From positions 310,001 to 374,000 of the forward strand of contig NC_009142.1 of NCBI RefSeq assembly GCF_000062885.1: a stretch of 64,000 nt of DNA, given 5' to 3'. Both the position numbers and the translations under genes were made by a program. The notes beneath the pieces were generated by a model that did not search any database, was not told the origin of the DNA, and worked only from the letters and a program-made list of their open reading frames with translations. The DNA is from Saccharopolyspora erythraea NRRL 2338. Its GTDB lineage: Bacteria > Actinomycetota > Actinomycetes > Mycobacteriales > Pseudonocardiaceae. Below, piece by piece: positions 16,975 to 25,873 of the stretch. Every line of letters starts with the position of its first letter. Position 1 is the stretch's first letter.

Positions 16975-18366
16975 CTACCGCTGCTGTTGCTGGGGTGCGG
17001 GGCCGCCCGCGCCGCCGAGCAGGCCGCCGGTGCTCGGCGTGCCGTAGAAGGTCATGATCAACCCCGCGATGACCAGCAGCGCGGCCAATGTCAACTTGAG
17101 GATCTTGAAGAGCCGCTGCCGCTTCTCGTCCGGGGGCTCGATGTGCATCGGCTCCACCTCCACCGGCGGGCGGGGGCTTTCGGCGACGTCGTCGTCGAGC
17201 GGGTCGAGCAGGTTCGGGTCGTCGTCGGGAGCCTCGATCCGCATCAGCACGCTGGTCTCGGCCATCGACGCGGCCTGGTCGCCCTCGGTCGACACCGCCT
17301 TCACGGCGGAGACGGCCGCGCCGCACGCCGCGACCAGCTCGGGTGCGCCGTCGACCAGCGGTTGGCGCTCCAGCCGCTCCTGGACGAGCTGCTTCAGCAG
17401 CGGCGTTCGCGCGACGCCGCCGGCGAGGACGACCGCGTCGAGCTCGCCCGGGGTGAGGTTGGCCGACTGCACCGCCTGCAGGACCAGTTCGGGCACCCGC
17501 TCCAGGTGCGTCCTGGCCAGCTTCTCGAAGCGCGAGCGCGAGACCGCGAAGTCGGTGTTGACCTTCGGCAGGTGGATGCGCAGCGTCGCCCCTGGGTGGA
17601 ACGACAGCGTCTCCCGGGCGTGGACGCAGTCGCCGCGCAGCTGCGCGAGCGTGGCGCGGACGTTGAAGTCGGTGACGTCGAGCCCGGCGAGGCCGCCCAG
17701 CTCGGCGCGGATGTGCTCGAAGAGCGCGTCGTCGAGGTCCTGGCCGCCCGGGTGGGGGGAGTCCAGCGGCGGCCCGACGACCTCGAAGCCGGGGGTGCGC
17801 CTGCGCAGCACGGTCGCGTCGAAGCCGGTGCCGCCGATGTTGCCGACGGCGATAGCGCCTCCGTCGTCGACGCGCTGCTTGCTCGCGTAGTCCATGGCCA
17901 CCGCCACCGGCTCGGGCAGCAGCGTCACGTCGCTGATGCCGAGCTGGGCCAGCGCCTGGTGCACGACGTGGGTCCGGTGCGGTCCCCAGTTCGCGCTGTG
18001 GGCGACGGCGATGTGCTCGGGGGGATGGCCCTGGCGGTGCGCGACGGCGTCGGCCACCCACTCGATCATGGTCGCGGCAAGTGCGTGCGGCTGGACGAAG
18101 TCGTTGCCGACCAGCAGCGGCGCGTCCTCGCCCACCCGACGGGTGAAGCCGCGGGCCACCCACTGGTGGTGGGTGAGCTCCTGGCGCTGCGCCTGCTCGC
18201 CTGCCAGGTACGAGCCGTCCTGCGCCCGGCAGAGCACAGTCGGGACGCCCGCGCTACCGCTGCCCAGCGGAACCGGGGCCGCCGCGGCCCACCGCCCGCC
18301 CTCTCGCCGCGCGATCGCGGCCGAGGTCGCGGTGGCACCGAGATGGATCCCAAGGACGTACGGCAT
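16975..18366 (-). CDS. Membrane-anchored Hsp70-like ATPase without substrate-binding domain
   Basis: A 463-residue protein whose first 360 residues match the actin-like Hsp70 ATPase: phosphate-1 loop GIHLGATATS (6-15), phosphate-2 region AVGNIGGTGFDATVL, and adenosine motif VVLAGGVARTPLL. The peptide-binding beta-sandwich is missing. Instead comes an acidic/proline linker (EAPDDDPNLLDPLDDDV), a basic KRQR stop, one transmembrane helix at about 421-441, and a short Gly/Gln tail outside. It is therefore a tail-anchored inner-membrane ATPase facing the cytoplasm. It is divergent from iniB across 279 bp. A chaperone or switch role for the dynamin-like neighbours is inferred from context only. Confidence 0.8.
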   Translation of the reverse strand: MPYVLGIHLGATATSAAIARREGGRWAAAAPVPLGSGSAGVPTVLCRAQDGSYLAGEQAQRQELTHHQWVARGFTRRVGEDAPLLVGNDFVQPHALAATMIEWVADAVAHRQGHPPEHIAVAHSANWGPHRTHVVHQALAQLGISDVTLLPEPVAVAMDYASKQRVDDGGAIAVGNIGGTGFDATVLRRRTPGFEVVGPPLDSPHPGGQDLDDALFEHIRAELGGLAGLDVTDFNVRATLAQLRGDCVHARETLSFHPGATLRIHLPKVNTDFAVSRSRFEKLARTHLERVPELVLQAVQSANLTPGELDAVVLAGGVARTPLLKQLVQERLERQPLVDGAPELVAACGAAVSAVKAVSTEGDQAASMAETSVLMRIEAPDDDPNLLDPLDDDVAESPRPPVEVEPMHIEPPDEKRQRLFKILKLTLAALLVIAGLIMTFYGTPSTGGLLGGAGGPAPQQQQR

Positions 18367-18479
18367 GCATTCCCTTCGGCTGTCTCCCTTCGGCCGTCCG
18401 GCTCAGGCGAGCCGGTGTGGTCCGGGGTGGACACAATTTAACGCGCGCCCAGTTACGGAGCGGTACCGAATGCTGCCAT

Positions 18480-18535
18480 CGATCCCCTAACGGGTCACTA
18501 GGCCGATCCCCTAATAGTGTCCCGACTAACTAGGC
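18480..18535. promoter_or_regulatory. Direct-repeat array in the divergent hsp70/iniB promoter
   Basis: CGATCCCCTAA is repeated exactly at 18480-18490 and 18504-18514, 24 bp apart. Each copy is followed by ACTAGGC (the first 6 bp later, the second about 14 bp later). The array lies about 110-165 bp before the iniB ATG and a similar distance from the Hsp70 ATG. Repeats spaced near two helical turns are expected for a LuxR-type activator, so this is the best candidate for an IniR-like operator. Confidence 0.55.
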
Positions 18536-18645
18536 GTCTGACCCGATGGCCCGGGGGTGCCGGGGGCCATAGCGTGATCAACGGCAGTGAGGGAGAAGCA
18601 GGACCTCACTCGGTCGTCCGCAACCGATCCGCTGAGGAGAACGAC

Positions 18646-20109
18646 ATGCCGCACTCTCAGCCGGAAGGTCGTGCCGAAACCTTCGCTTCCAGTCCCGGGA
18701 CGCAATCCGGAGCCGACCAACCGACGCTGCACGAGTTCCTGACCAGGCTGGTCAGCGACCCGGCGGCCAGGTCGGCCTTCGACGCCGATCCGCACGCCAC
18801 GCTGGATCAGGCAGGACTCGGGGGCATGACCGCGACGGACGTGCTGCAAGCCGCCTCCCTGGTGCTCGACTACGCGCCGGTCGAGGTCGTGCAGGAGTAC
18901 GACCGCTCACTCCAGAGCAGCGTCGAGAAGTTCGCTGCGAGCACCCAGCACGTCGCGATCAACCAACTGCATCCCGTACACCCACTCGAGCAGGAAGAAC
19001 TCACCATGCTGCACAACTCCTCCCCGCAGGCCCCCGACTTCTCCCAGGGCGGCGACGTCGACAAGCTGATGCCCGCGCCCGAGGCCAAGGGTGGCGACGT
19101 CAACGTCGACATCGAGCAGAACGACTCGCACAACCTGATCAGCGTTCACCACATCGCGAGCGACAACAACATCGGCAACATCGCCGCTGTCGGCAACGTC
19201 GTGGGTGACGTCGTGGGCGACACCGCCAACACCGTGGTCGGCACCGTCGGCGACGTGGCCTACGGCTCGGTCTCGCAGGTCACCAACACCGTCGACAACA
19301 GCGTCGACGTCGGTGGCGACCTGGTCGCCGGTGCGGGCTCCGCGCTCATCGGTGGCGACGTCAACATCCAGCCGGTCAACGAGGTCACCAACGTCGTGGG
19401 CGACGTGACCGGTGTCGCGGGCGACCTGACCGGTGGCGACGTGACCGACGTCGCGGGCAACGTGACCGGTGTCGCGGGCGACCTGCCGGTCGTGGGCGAC
19501 GTCGCGGGCACCGTGGGTGGCGTGGCCGGTGGCCTGCCGGTCGTGGGTGACGTGGCCGGTGCCGCCGGCTCCGGTGAGCTGCCGGTCGTGGGTGACGTGG
19601 CCGGCACCGTGGGTGGCGTGGCCGGTGGCCTGCCGGTCGTGGGTGACGTGGCCGGTGCCGCCGGCTCCGGTGAGCTGCCCGCCGTGGGCGACGTGGCCGG
19701 CACCGTCGGTGGCGTGACCGACCTGGCCGGCGGCGTGACCGGTGGCCTGCCGGTCGTCGGTGACGTGGCCCCGGCGATCTCCGACCCGGCCGCGCTGCCG
19801 GTCGTGGGCGACGTCGCCGGTGAGCTGCCGGTCGACGACGTCGCGGGCGCCCTGCCGGTCGACGACGTGGCCGACACCGTGGGCGGCGTGACCGACACCG
19901 TCGGTGGCGTGACCTCCTCCCTGCCGGTCGACGACGTGACCTCGCACCTGCCGGTCGAGGACGTCACCTCGAACCTGCCGGTCAACGACGTCACCTCGCA
20001 CCTGCCGGCCCCGAGCGACCTGCCGGTCGTCGGCCCGGTCGCCGGTGGCGCCGTCGAGCAGATCGCGGGCGAGGCCACCTCGGCCCTGCCGCTGGACGGC
20101 CTGCTCTGA
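18646..20109 (+). CDS. iniB: IniB-like protein with Val/Gly/Asp-rich tandem repeats
   Basis: A 487-residue protein. Residues about 28-100 form the IniB N-terminal domain (TLHEFLTRLVSDPAARSAF, then a TDVLQAASLVL segment). After an acidic linker, some 330 residues are low-complexity repeats built on LPVVGDVAG and TVGGV, poor in charged side chains except Asp. There is no signal peptide and no Cys. In mycobacteria iniB is the first gene of the cell-wall-inhibitor-induced iniBAC operon. ATG 18646 has a GAGGAGA site and starts 279 bp from the divergent Hsp70 gene. iniA follows after 224 bp. The role is unknown; the repeats suggest a scaffold or surface polymer. Confidence 0.8.
   Translation: MPHSQPEGRAETFASSPGTQSGADQPTLHEFLTRLVSDPAARSAFDADPHATLDQAGLGGMTATDVLQAASLVLDYAPVEVVQEYDRSLQSSVEKFAASTQHVAINQLHPVHPLEQEELTMLHNSSPQAPDFSQGGDVDKLMPAPEAKGGDVNVDIEQNDSHNLISVHHIASDNNIGNIAAVGNVVGDVVGDTANTVVGTVGDVAYGSVSQVTNTVDNSVDVGGDLVAGAGSALIGGDVNIQPVNEVTNVVGDVTGVAGDLTGGDVTDVAGNVTGVAGDLPVVGDVAGTVGGVAGGLPVVGDVAGAAGSGELPVVGDVAGTVGGVAGGLPVVGDVAGAAGSGELPAVGDVAGTVGGVTDLAGGVTGGLPVVGDVAPAISDPAALPVVGDVAGELPVDDVAGALPVDDVADTVGGVTDTVGGVTSSLPVDDVTSHLPVEDVTSNLPVNDVTSHLPAPSDLPVVGPVAGGAVEQIAGEATSALPLDGLL
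19483..19674 (+). repeat. 96-bp tandem repeat within iniB
   Basis: Two 96-bp units (19483-19578 and 19579-19674) encode the same 32 residues starting LPVVGDVAGTVGGV and ending AAGSGE. A third, diverged unit begins at 19675. Near-identity of the DNA points to recent duplication and likely length variation between strains. Confidence 0.85.
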
Positions 20110-20119
20110 ATCCAGGCTT

Positions 20120-20166
20120 GAATGCCGGGAATGCCGGGTCTGCGAATTCACGCGGGCCCGGCATTC
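20120..20166 (+). terminator. Alternative-pairing hairpin between iniB and iniA
   Basis: AATGCCGGG occurs twice in tandem (20121-20129 and 20130-20138), and a single complementary arm CCCGGCATT lies at 20157-20165. Either copy can pair with it, so two mutually exclusive stems are possible. No strong U-run follows. It may partly terminate or process the transcript after iniB, lowering iniAC expression. Confidence 0.5.
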
Positions 20167-20333
20167 CGCCTGCCGGGAACGTGTGACCGAATCCCGTGTG
20201 CCGCCGCCCACGCGTTTCCCGTGCTGCTCAGCGGCAGATTTGTCGGCGCCCGCGCGTGTAACACATCGGTGTCGCGGTACGACTTCACCCGTTCGGGTTT
20301 CTCTTCTCGGCTCGGCACGCCACAATAACCGCC

Positions 20334-22145
20334 GTGATCGAGACGGCGCTGGTTGAACTGATCGATCGCGCTACTGCCGAGTGCGCCGAGCAGCAGCGCG
20401 CGGACCTGCACGGCCGCCTGCGGCAGATCCGCACGCGGGTGCTCGACCCCGCGCAGCTCGTGCTGATCGTCGGCGAGTCCAAGCAGGGCAAGAGCGAGCT
20501 GGTCAACGCGATCGTCAACGCCCCGGTGTGCGCCTCCGGAGAGGACGTCACCACCGTCGTGCCGACGCTGGTGCGCCACTCCGACGAACCGACCGCGATG
20601 CTCGTCGAGCACGAGCCGGCCCGCGGCCCGGCCGCGCTGGAACGCCACCCCGTGCCGATCGAGCGCATCCGCGAGAACCTCGGCCGCGCCGTCGAGCTCG
20701 GTCGCCCGCTGACCCGCGGCGAGGTCGGCCTGCCGCGAGCGGTGCTGGAGGACGGCCTGGTGCTGATGGACACCCCCGGCGTGGGCAGCGTGTCCTCCAC
20801 CCTGACGACCACGACGCTGGCGGTCGCCGCCGAGGCCGACGCGCTGCTGATGGTCTCCGACGCCACCCAGGAGCTGACCACCAGCGAGCTGGCCTTCCTC
20901 AAGCAGGTCACGGCGCTGTGCCCGAACGTCGCCGTGGTGCAGCCCAAGATCGACGTCACCCCGCACTGGCGCCGGGTCATGGAGGTCAACCGCAAGCACC
21001 TGGCCAACGCGGGTGTCACCACCAAGATCTTCCCGGTGTCGTCGGTCGTGCGGATGCGCGCGATGCAGACCAAGGACGGCCAGCTCAACGCGGAGTCCGG
21101 TTTCCCGGCGCTGCTGGAGTACCTGCGCAACGAGATGGCGGGCAAGCACGCCCAGCTCACCCGCAGGCTGGTCGCCCACAACCTCGCCGAGGTGATCAAC
21201 CAGCTCACCACGTCGCTGAAGGCCGAGCTCGCCGCGCAGAACCCGCGCACCGCCGCCGAGACGCTGGTCGAGCTGGAGACGGCGCAGCGGCGCGCCGAGG
21301 ACCTGCGCCGGATGGCGAGCCGCTGGCAGAAGACGCTCTCGGACGGCATCTCCGAACTGTTCGCCGACATCGAGTTCGACTTCCGCGAACGCACCTGGGC
21401 GGTGATGCACCAGGTCAACGAGACCTTCGACGAGGCAGACCCGAAGGAGGTCTGGGACGAGTTCATCGACTGGCTCACCGAGCGGCTGACGGACGCGATC
21501 GTGCAGAGCTTCGAGTGGCTGGACATGCGCCGCGAGCGGCTCGCCGAGCAGGTCGCCGACGAGCTGCGCCGCGAGTACGGCGACTCGCTTCCCGACGTCG
21601 AGCGGATCCGCCCGCCCGACCCGTTCGACGCGGTGCCGAAGCCGAAGGAGCCCAAGAGCTCCGACTACCCGGGGCTGGACCAGGTGCTGACCAGTCTGCG
21701 CGGCTCCTACGGCGGTGTGCTGATGTTCGGTCTGATCACCACCATGGCGGGTCTTCCGCTGATGAACGTGGTGTCGATCTCGGCGGGTCTTCTGCTGGGC
21801 AGCAAGAGCCTCAAGGAGGAGAAGGACTCCCGGCTGCGGCGCCGCCAGACCGAGGCCAGGGCGTCGGTGCAGCGCTACGTCGAGCACGTGGTCTTCCAGG
21901 TGAACAAGGAGGCCAAGGACGCGATCCGCAGCGTGCACCGCAGGCTGCACGAGCACTTCTCCCAGCTCACCGAGGAAGCGCAGATGGAGGTCAGCCGGGA
22001 GATCCAGAACATCAAGCGCTCCGCCGAGCGCAGCGCCGTCGACCGCGACCGGCGCGCGCGTGAGATCAAGAAGAAACTGGAGGAGCTGGCCGTGCTGCGC
22101 CAGCGCGCCAGCCTGCTGACCCAGAACCGGATCACCGCCGCATGA
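20334..22145 (+). CDS. iniA: IniA-like bacterial dynamin-like GTPase
   Basis: A 603-residue dynamin-superfamily GTPase. G1 is GESKQGKS (47-54), G3 is DTPGVG (146-151), and the G4 position reads QPKID (203-207). The rest is helical stalk, with a hydrophobic hairpin at about 457-492 (GVLMFGLITTMAGLPLMNVV and following) that would dip into the membrane. A long coiled coil ends the protein. Mycobacterial IniA has this layout and remodels membranes when cells meet wall inhibitors such as isoniazid. The GTG at 20334 fits the conserved N-terminus. It overlaps iniC by four bases (ATGA), so the two GTPases are coupled and probably work as a pair. Confidence 0.9.
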   Translation: MIETALVELIDRATAECAEQQRADLHGRLRQIRTRVLDPAQLVLIVGESKQGKSELVNAIVNAPVCASGEDVTTVVPTLVRHSDEPTAMLVEHEPARGPAALERHPVPIERIRENLGRAVELGRPLTRGEVGLPRAVLEDGLVLMDTPGVGSVSSTLTTTTLAVAAEADALLMVSDATQELTTSELAFLKQVTALCPNVAVVQPKIDVTPHWRRVMEVNRKHLANAGVTTKIFPVSSVVRMRAMQTKDGQLNAESGFPALLEYLRNEMAGKHAQLTRRLVAHNLAEVINQLTTSLKAELAAQNPRTAAETLVELETAQRRAEDLRRMASRWQKTLSDGISELFADIEFDFRERTWAVMHQVNETFDEADPKEVWDEFIDWLTERLTDAIVQSFEWLDMRRERLAEQVADELRREYGDSLPDVERIRPPDPFDAVPKPKEPKSSDYPGLDQVLTSLRGSYGGVLMFGLITTMAGLPLMNVVSISAGLLLGSKSLKEEKDSRLRRRQTEARASVQRYVEHVVFQVNKEAKDAIRSVHRRLHEHFSQLTEEAQMEVSREIQNIKRSAERSAVDRDRRAREIKKKLEELAVLRQRASLLTQNRITAA

Positions 22146-23608
22146 GCGAACGACTGCTCGAGCACGCCCGCGCACTCATGGTGCGCGCGATGACCTTCTA
22201 CCGCGACGACACGCGGACGTCCACCTGGCTGCGCGGCCGGATGGAGCGGCTCGACCAGCCGCTGCGCATCGCCGTCAGCGGCCGCGTCAAGTCCGGCAAG
22301 TCGACGCTGATCAACGCACTGGTCGGGGAGGAGCTGGCGCCCACCGACGCCGAGGAGCGGACCCAGGTCAGCACCTTCTACCAGTACGGACCCGAGCCGA
22401 AGGTGCTCGTGCACACCCCGAGCGGCGCCGTGCAGAACGTCCCGGTGCCGTCGCTGGACACCGGCACCATCCGCGACCTGCAGCGGTGGCGGCCCGACGA
22501 GGTGGCGCGGCTGGTGATCGAGTCGCCGTCGCCGGGTTTGCAGGCGATCACGCTGATCGAGACGCCTGGCGTGGCGTCGTCGGCGGTGCAGGAGACCGGC
22601 CGCTCCGCGCTGGCGCAGATCCTGTCCGAAGCCGACGCGGTGCTGTACCTGACCAGGCATCCGCACCAGACGGACCTGCAGTTCCTGCAGTCGGTGCACG
22701 AGCTGCAGATCGCCCGCTACGCGCCGATCAACACGATCATCGCGTTCTCCCGCGCCGACGAGACCGGTAGCGGCGGTGTCGACGCGCTGGACGCCGCGGA
22801 GCGCATCGCGCAGCGCTACCGCGACGACCCGACCGTGCGGTCCTTCTCGCAGCACGTGATCCCCGTCGTGGGGCTCCTCGGGCAGGCGGCGTCGACGATG
22901 ACGGCGGAGGAGTTCGCCTCGTTCGTCGGCCTCGCCCGGCTGTCGCAGTCCGACCTGGAGGCGCTGCTGCTGTCGGCCGACCGGTTCGCCAACAGCACCG
23001 TGCCCGAGTCGGTCCCGGCGGCGGTGCGGGCGAAGCTGCTGGAGCGCTTCGGCCGCTACGGCATCGCCCGCGCGATGACGTGCCTGCGCGACGGCAGCGT
23101 CACCGACCTCAAGGGGCTGCGCACGGCGCTGCTGGAGGACAGCAGGCTCAACGACCTGCAGGAGGCGGTGCACCTGCAGTTCGTGGAACGCCAGGACGCC
23201 CTGCGGGCGCGCTCCATCCTGCTGGCCGTCGACATGGTGCTGCGCGCGAACCCGCGCCCCGGCGTCCAGCGGCTGCTCGGCGAGTTCGAACACCTGATGG
23301 TCAACGCCGCGCACGAGTGGGACGAACTGCGGTTGCTGTCCTCGCTCGCGTCGGGGCAGGTGCGTTTCCCGCGTTCGCTGCAGTCCGAAGCCCACCGCAT
23401 GCTCGGCGCCTACGGCCACGACGCGCGCAGCAGACTGGGCGGCGACGATAACGCCATGGAGGCCGACCTCGCCGACGAAGCGGCGGCAACCCTCGCGCGC
23501 TGGCGCGAACAGGCGGTGAACCCCCTGCACGACCGCGCGCACCGCGAAGCGGTGCAGACGGTCGTCCGCAGCTGCGAACGGCTCATCGCATCGCAGATGC
23601 GAGGCTGA
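22142..23608 (+). CDS. iniC: IniC-like dynamin-family GTPase
   Basis: A 488-residue GTPase paralogous to IniA but shorter. G1 is GRVKSGKSTL (47-56), G3 is ETPG near 140, and G4-like AFSRADE is near 203. It lacks a clear transmembrane hairpin, so it is likely a soluble or peripheral partner of the membrane-inserted IniA, as two-gene bacterial dynamins usually are. The ATG lies inside the end of iniA (ATGA overlap). It ends the operon; the 182-bp gap after it holds only a weak 6-bp hairpin near 23796 and no recognisable gene. Confidence 0.88.
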   Translation: MSERLLEHARALMVRAMTFYRDDTRTSTWLRGRMERLDQPLRIAVSGRVKSGKSTLINALVGEELAPTDAEERTQVSTFYQYGPEPKVLVHTPSGAVQNVPVPSLDTGTIRDLQRWRPDEVARLVIESPSPGLQAITLIETPGVASSAVQETGRSALAQILSEADAVLYLTRHPHQTDLQFLQSVHELQIARYAPINTIIAFSRADETGSGGVDALDAAERIAQRYRDDPTVRSFSQHVIPVVGLLGQAASTMTAEEFASFVGLARLSQSDLEALLLSADRFANSTVPESVPAAVRAKLLERFGRYGIARAMTCLRDGSVTDLKGLRTALLEDSRLNDLQEAVHLQFVERQDALRARSILLAVDMVLRANPRPGVQRLLGEFEHLMVNAAHEWDELRLLSSLASGQVRFPRSLQSEAHRMLGAYGHDARSRLGGDDNAMEADLADEAAATLARWREQAVNPLHDRAHREAVQTVVRSCERLIASQMRG

Positions 23609-23790
23609 CGCGGCGAATCGGAACGGGCAGGCCTGCCGGTGCTCTTCGCGACGTGCCGTTGAAGAACCCGAGCGAATGATGGCCATCACGGGCATGGAGT
23701 CCACAGCCTGATCGCCGGAGAGGGCAGACCTGACCACGCTGCACGAGCTGGGCAGTCAGCCGCTGTCCGGTTCGCAGGGCGCCGCGGACT

Positions 23791-25005
23791 TCACCTGGGC
23801 GTAGCTTGGCGCCCACCGGTCAGCTCGGACGGGCCGCCGCCTTGCCGCAGGTTCCTGACGAGGGCGCTGGACTTGCCCGCCAGGAGCGCGGCCAGGTAGC
23901 GGTCGAGCACGGGTAGCCGCGCCAGCCGCAGCACCGCTCGCCGGAACCGGAGCTGCCATCGCGACTCGGGGAGGAACCATCGAGCGCCGGTGCGACCCAC
24001 CTGCTGCTTCTCCCGCACCACAGGGCGCCACAACTGCTCGTACTCGGCCACGGCCTGCTCGATGGTCCGGGCGTGGGCCAGTCGATCGGCCAGCAGGTAC
24101 GCGCCCGCGATGCTTAGGGACGCACCTTGTCCTGCGAGCAGCGACACGGCATAGCAGGCGTCTCCGACCAGCACGACCCTTCCTCTGCTCCAACGGGGCA
24201 TCTCGATCTGGGCGACCTGGTCGTAGTAGATCTCCGATGGCGGGGGGCATCGGTCGAGCGCTCTGGGCGCCACCCAGCCCAGCCCCGCGAAGGCGTCTCG
24301 TACGGCCGTTCGGAGATCCTCCGGCAGCGTTGGATCGGCAGTGCGGTGCACCCCGAAGGCCGCCACGCGACCGTCGCGCAGCGAGTAGAAGCCCATCTGC
24401 CGGCCAACCGTGTCGGTGAGGCAGGCCCGGTCCCGCACGATCGCCTCGACCTCCGGAGCGTCGAAGCAGAAGGCCGCGGTGTGGAACCCGAGGTAGCGCA
24501 GGAACTCCGCCTCGCGGCCGAACACCAGGTGTCGCACCGTCGAGTGGATGCCATCGGCGCCGACGAGCATGTCGGCATCCAGTCGCGTCCCGTCGGCGAG
24601 CGTGACGCGGACCCCGTCGTTGTGGTCAGTCACGGCGGTCGGTCCGGTGCCGAATCGCAGGTCGACCTCCGGGGGCAGGTGCTCGCGCAGGACGCGCTCC
24701 AGGTCCGGGCGCATGAGGTTGAGCAGGGGGCCGTTCGCGAACTGCCGTGGTCGCACCCCAGCGCGGCGTCGGCCGTGCTCGTCGACGAAGGTCGCCTCCG
24801 CGATGTGGTAGGCGACGTCCTCGACCGCGGGCAGCAGCCCCATGGCCTCGATCGCGTCGTAGCCGGGGCCGAAGAAGTCCATCATGTACCCCTGCGCGCG
24901 AGGGCCGGTTGCCCGCTCCAGCAGCACGACCTCGCCGCCGAGCGTTGACACCCGGTTCGCCAGGCTCAGGCCGGCCATGCCGGCACCGACGACGATCACC
25001 TTCAT
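23791..25005 (-). CDS. FAD-dependent monooxygenase (class A flavoprotein)
   Basis: A 404-residue aromatic-hydroxylase-type monooxygenase. The FAD motif GAGMAG is at residues 7-12. The DG motif that binds both FAD and NAD(P)H lies in GADGIHSTVRHLV (about 149-161), and GD is in VLVGDACYAVSLLAGQGAS near 280. The C-terminal 90 residues are basic and divergent. Such enzymes add oxygen to aromatic or polyketide substrates, or modify antibiotics such as tetracyclines and rifamycins. It sits 20 bp downstream of a TetR gene on the same strand, so the pair is a regulated operon, perhaps for resistance or detoxification. The substrate is unknown. Confidence 0.88.
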   Translation of the reverse strand: MKVIVVGAGMAGLSLANRVSTLGGEVVLLERATGPRAQGYMMDFFGPGYDAIEAMGLLPAVEDVAYHIAEATFVDEHGRRRAGVRPRQFANGPLLNLMRPDLERVLREHLPPEVDLRFGTGPTAVTDHNDGVRVTLADGTRLDADMLVGADGIHSTVRHLVFGREAEFLRYLGFHTAAFCFDAPEVEAIVRDRACLTDTVGRQMGFYSLRDGRVAAFGVHRTADPTLPEDLRTAVRDAFAGLGWVAPRALDRCPPPSEIYYDQVAQIEMPRWSRGRVVLVGDACYAVSLLAGQGASLSIAGAYLLADRLAHARTIEQAVAEYEQLWRPVVREKQQVGRTGARWFLPESRWQLRFRRAVLRLARLPVLDRYLAALLAGKSSALVRNLRQGGGPSELTGGRQATPR

Positions 25006-25025
25006 GCGGACCTCCTATGCGGCGT

Positions 25026-25586
25026 TCAGGCGACGAGCCGGCGCAGAACCCTCGCGGCCGAACCGGTGTCCGGACCCACGCCGAGTCCTCGATGCAGCAG
25101 CAGCCCGTCGACGACGGCTATCAGGGCAGCGGCGGTCTCGGCGGGGGCGGAGACACCGTGCTCGCCCAGCCACCGGCCGACGCGCTGACGGAACTCCTCG
25201 ACGACGGCGCCGATCTCCCCGCGGAGTTGCTCGTCCCGGGTGGCCGCCAGACATGCCTCGACGAACAGCAGTGACATCGGGTCTGCCCCCGTGTAGCGGT
25301 CGACCGACTCGAGCATCGCGTCGACCGCGTCGGCAGGGGTGGCCGCCGCGCTCAGGAAGGCGTCCACGTCGGCGAGCATCTGGCGCATGAGGCCGACCAC
25401 GGCCTCGTTCAGCAGCGCAGGCAGGGACGGGAAGTGGTAGTGGACCACGCTCGGCGTCACCCCGGCGCGTTCGGCCAGGACTCTCGTGCTCACCGCGGTC
25501 CAACCGCGTTCGGGGATGAGCTCGGCCGCTGCGGTCAGCAGTCGCTGCCGCACCTGGTGTCCGCGAGCCGCTGCTGGAGAACTCAC
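25026..25586 (-). CDS. TetR family transcriptional regulator
   Basis: A 186-residue TetR repressor. The N-terminal HTH spans about residues 14-57 (LTAAAELIPERGWTAVSTRVL, in two parts, and AGVTPSVVHYHFPS). The C-terminal ligand domain is ordinary. The GTG at 25586 has a GGAGGAG site. It is the first gene of an operon with a flavin monooxygenase and has a 27-bp palindrome just upstream, so it probably represses both genes until a small-molecule ligand binds. Confidence 0.88.
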   Translation of the reverse strand: MSSPAAARGHQVRQRLLTAAAELIPERGWTAVSTRVLAERAGVTPSVVHYHFPSLPALLNEAVVGLMRQMLADVDAFLSAAATPADAVDAMLESVDRYTGADPMSLLFVEACLAATRDEQLRGEIGAVVEEFRQRVGRWLGEHGVSAPAETAAALIAVVDGLLLHRGLGVGPDTGSAARVLRRLVA

Positions 25587-25615
25587 AACGCTCCTCCAGG
25601 TTTGAATAAGTGTAC

Positions 25616-25642
25616 AGGGCGATCGTCCTGGACGGTCGCCCT
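25616..25642. promoter_or_regulatory. 27-bp palindromic TetR operator
   Basis: AGGGCGATCGTCC (25616-25628) and GGACGGTCGCCCT (25630-25642) are 13-bp arms with one mismatch around a single central T. The site lies 30 bp upstream of the TetR GTG. Size, symmetry and position fit a self-repressing TetR dimer-of-dimers site. Confidence 0.7.
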
Positions 25643-25831
25643 GATTGTATCAGGCAGTGGGGAAGCCGTGGTGCGGGAGTGCTCGGCCGTCGGGCCCGTA
25701 CGTGGGCCGGACCGCACGCCGGGCGTCGGGACGGGCCCGCGTTCCGTCCGTCCGGCAGCGAGATCACGGTTTCGGTGCGGGTGAATCCGCTGTGCCGGTG
25801 GCACTCACTGATCCGTCGCGGAGGTCTGGAT

Positions 25832-25873
25832 GCGGCCGGCCGGCGCTTGGGGAGGGGGACGCCGACCGGCCGC
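25832..25873 (-). terminator. GC hairpin in the 25643-25944 gap
   Basis: GCGGCCGGCCGGC (25832-25844) pairs with GCCGACCGGCCGC (25861-25873), 12 of 13 bases, with a 16-base loop. It lies 71 bp downstream of the zinc-finger gene's stop and upstream of the TetR promoter, so it is likely that gene's terminator. The rest of this 300-bp gap shows nothing convincing. Confidence 0.55.

Noticed and set aside
18907-20325. A 472-residue minus-strand reading opposite iniB
   Set aside because: It mirrors the iniB repeats (His/Asp/Val-rich words) and has no ribosome site or family match.
23609-23790. Small coding gene in the gap after iniC
   Set aside because: A short readable stretch (about 24 residues) before the monooxygenase stop has no start signal or match.
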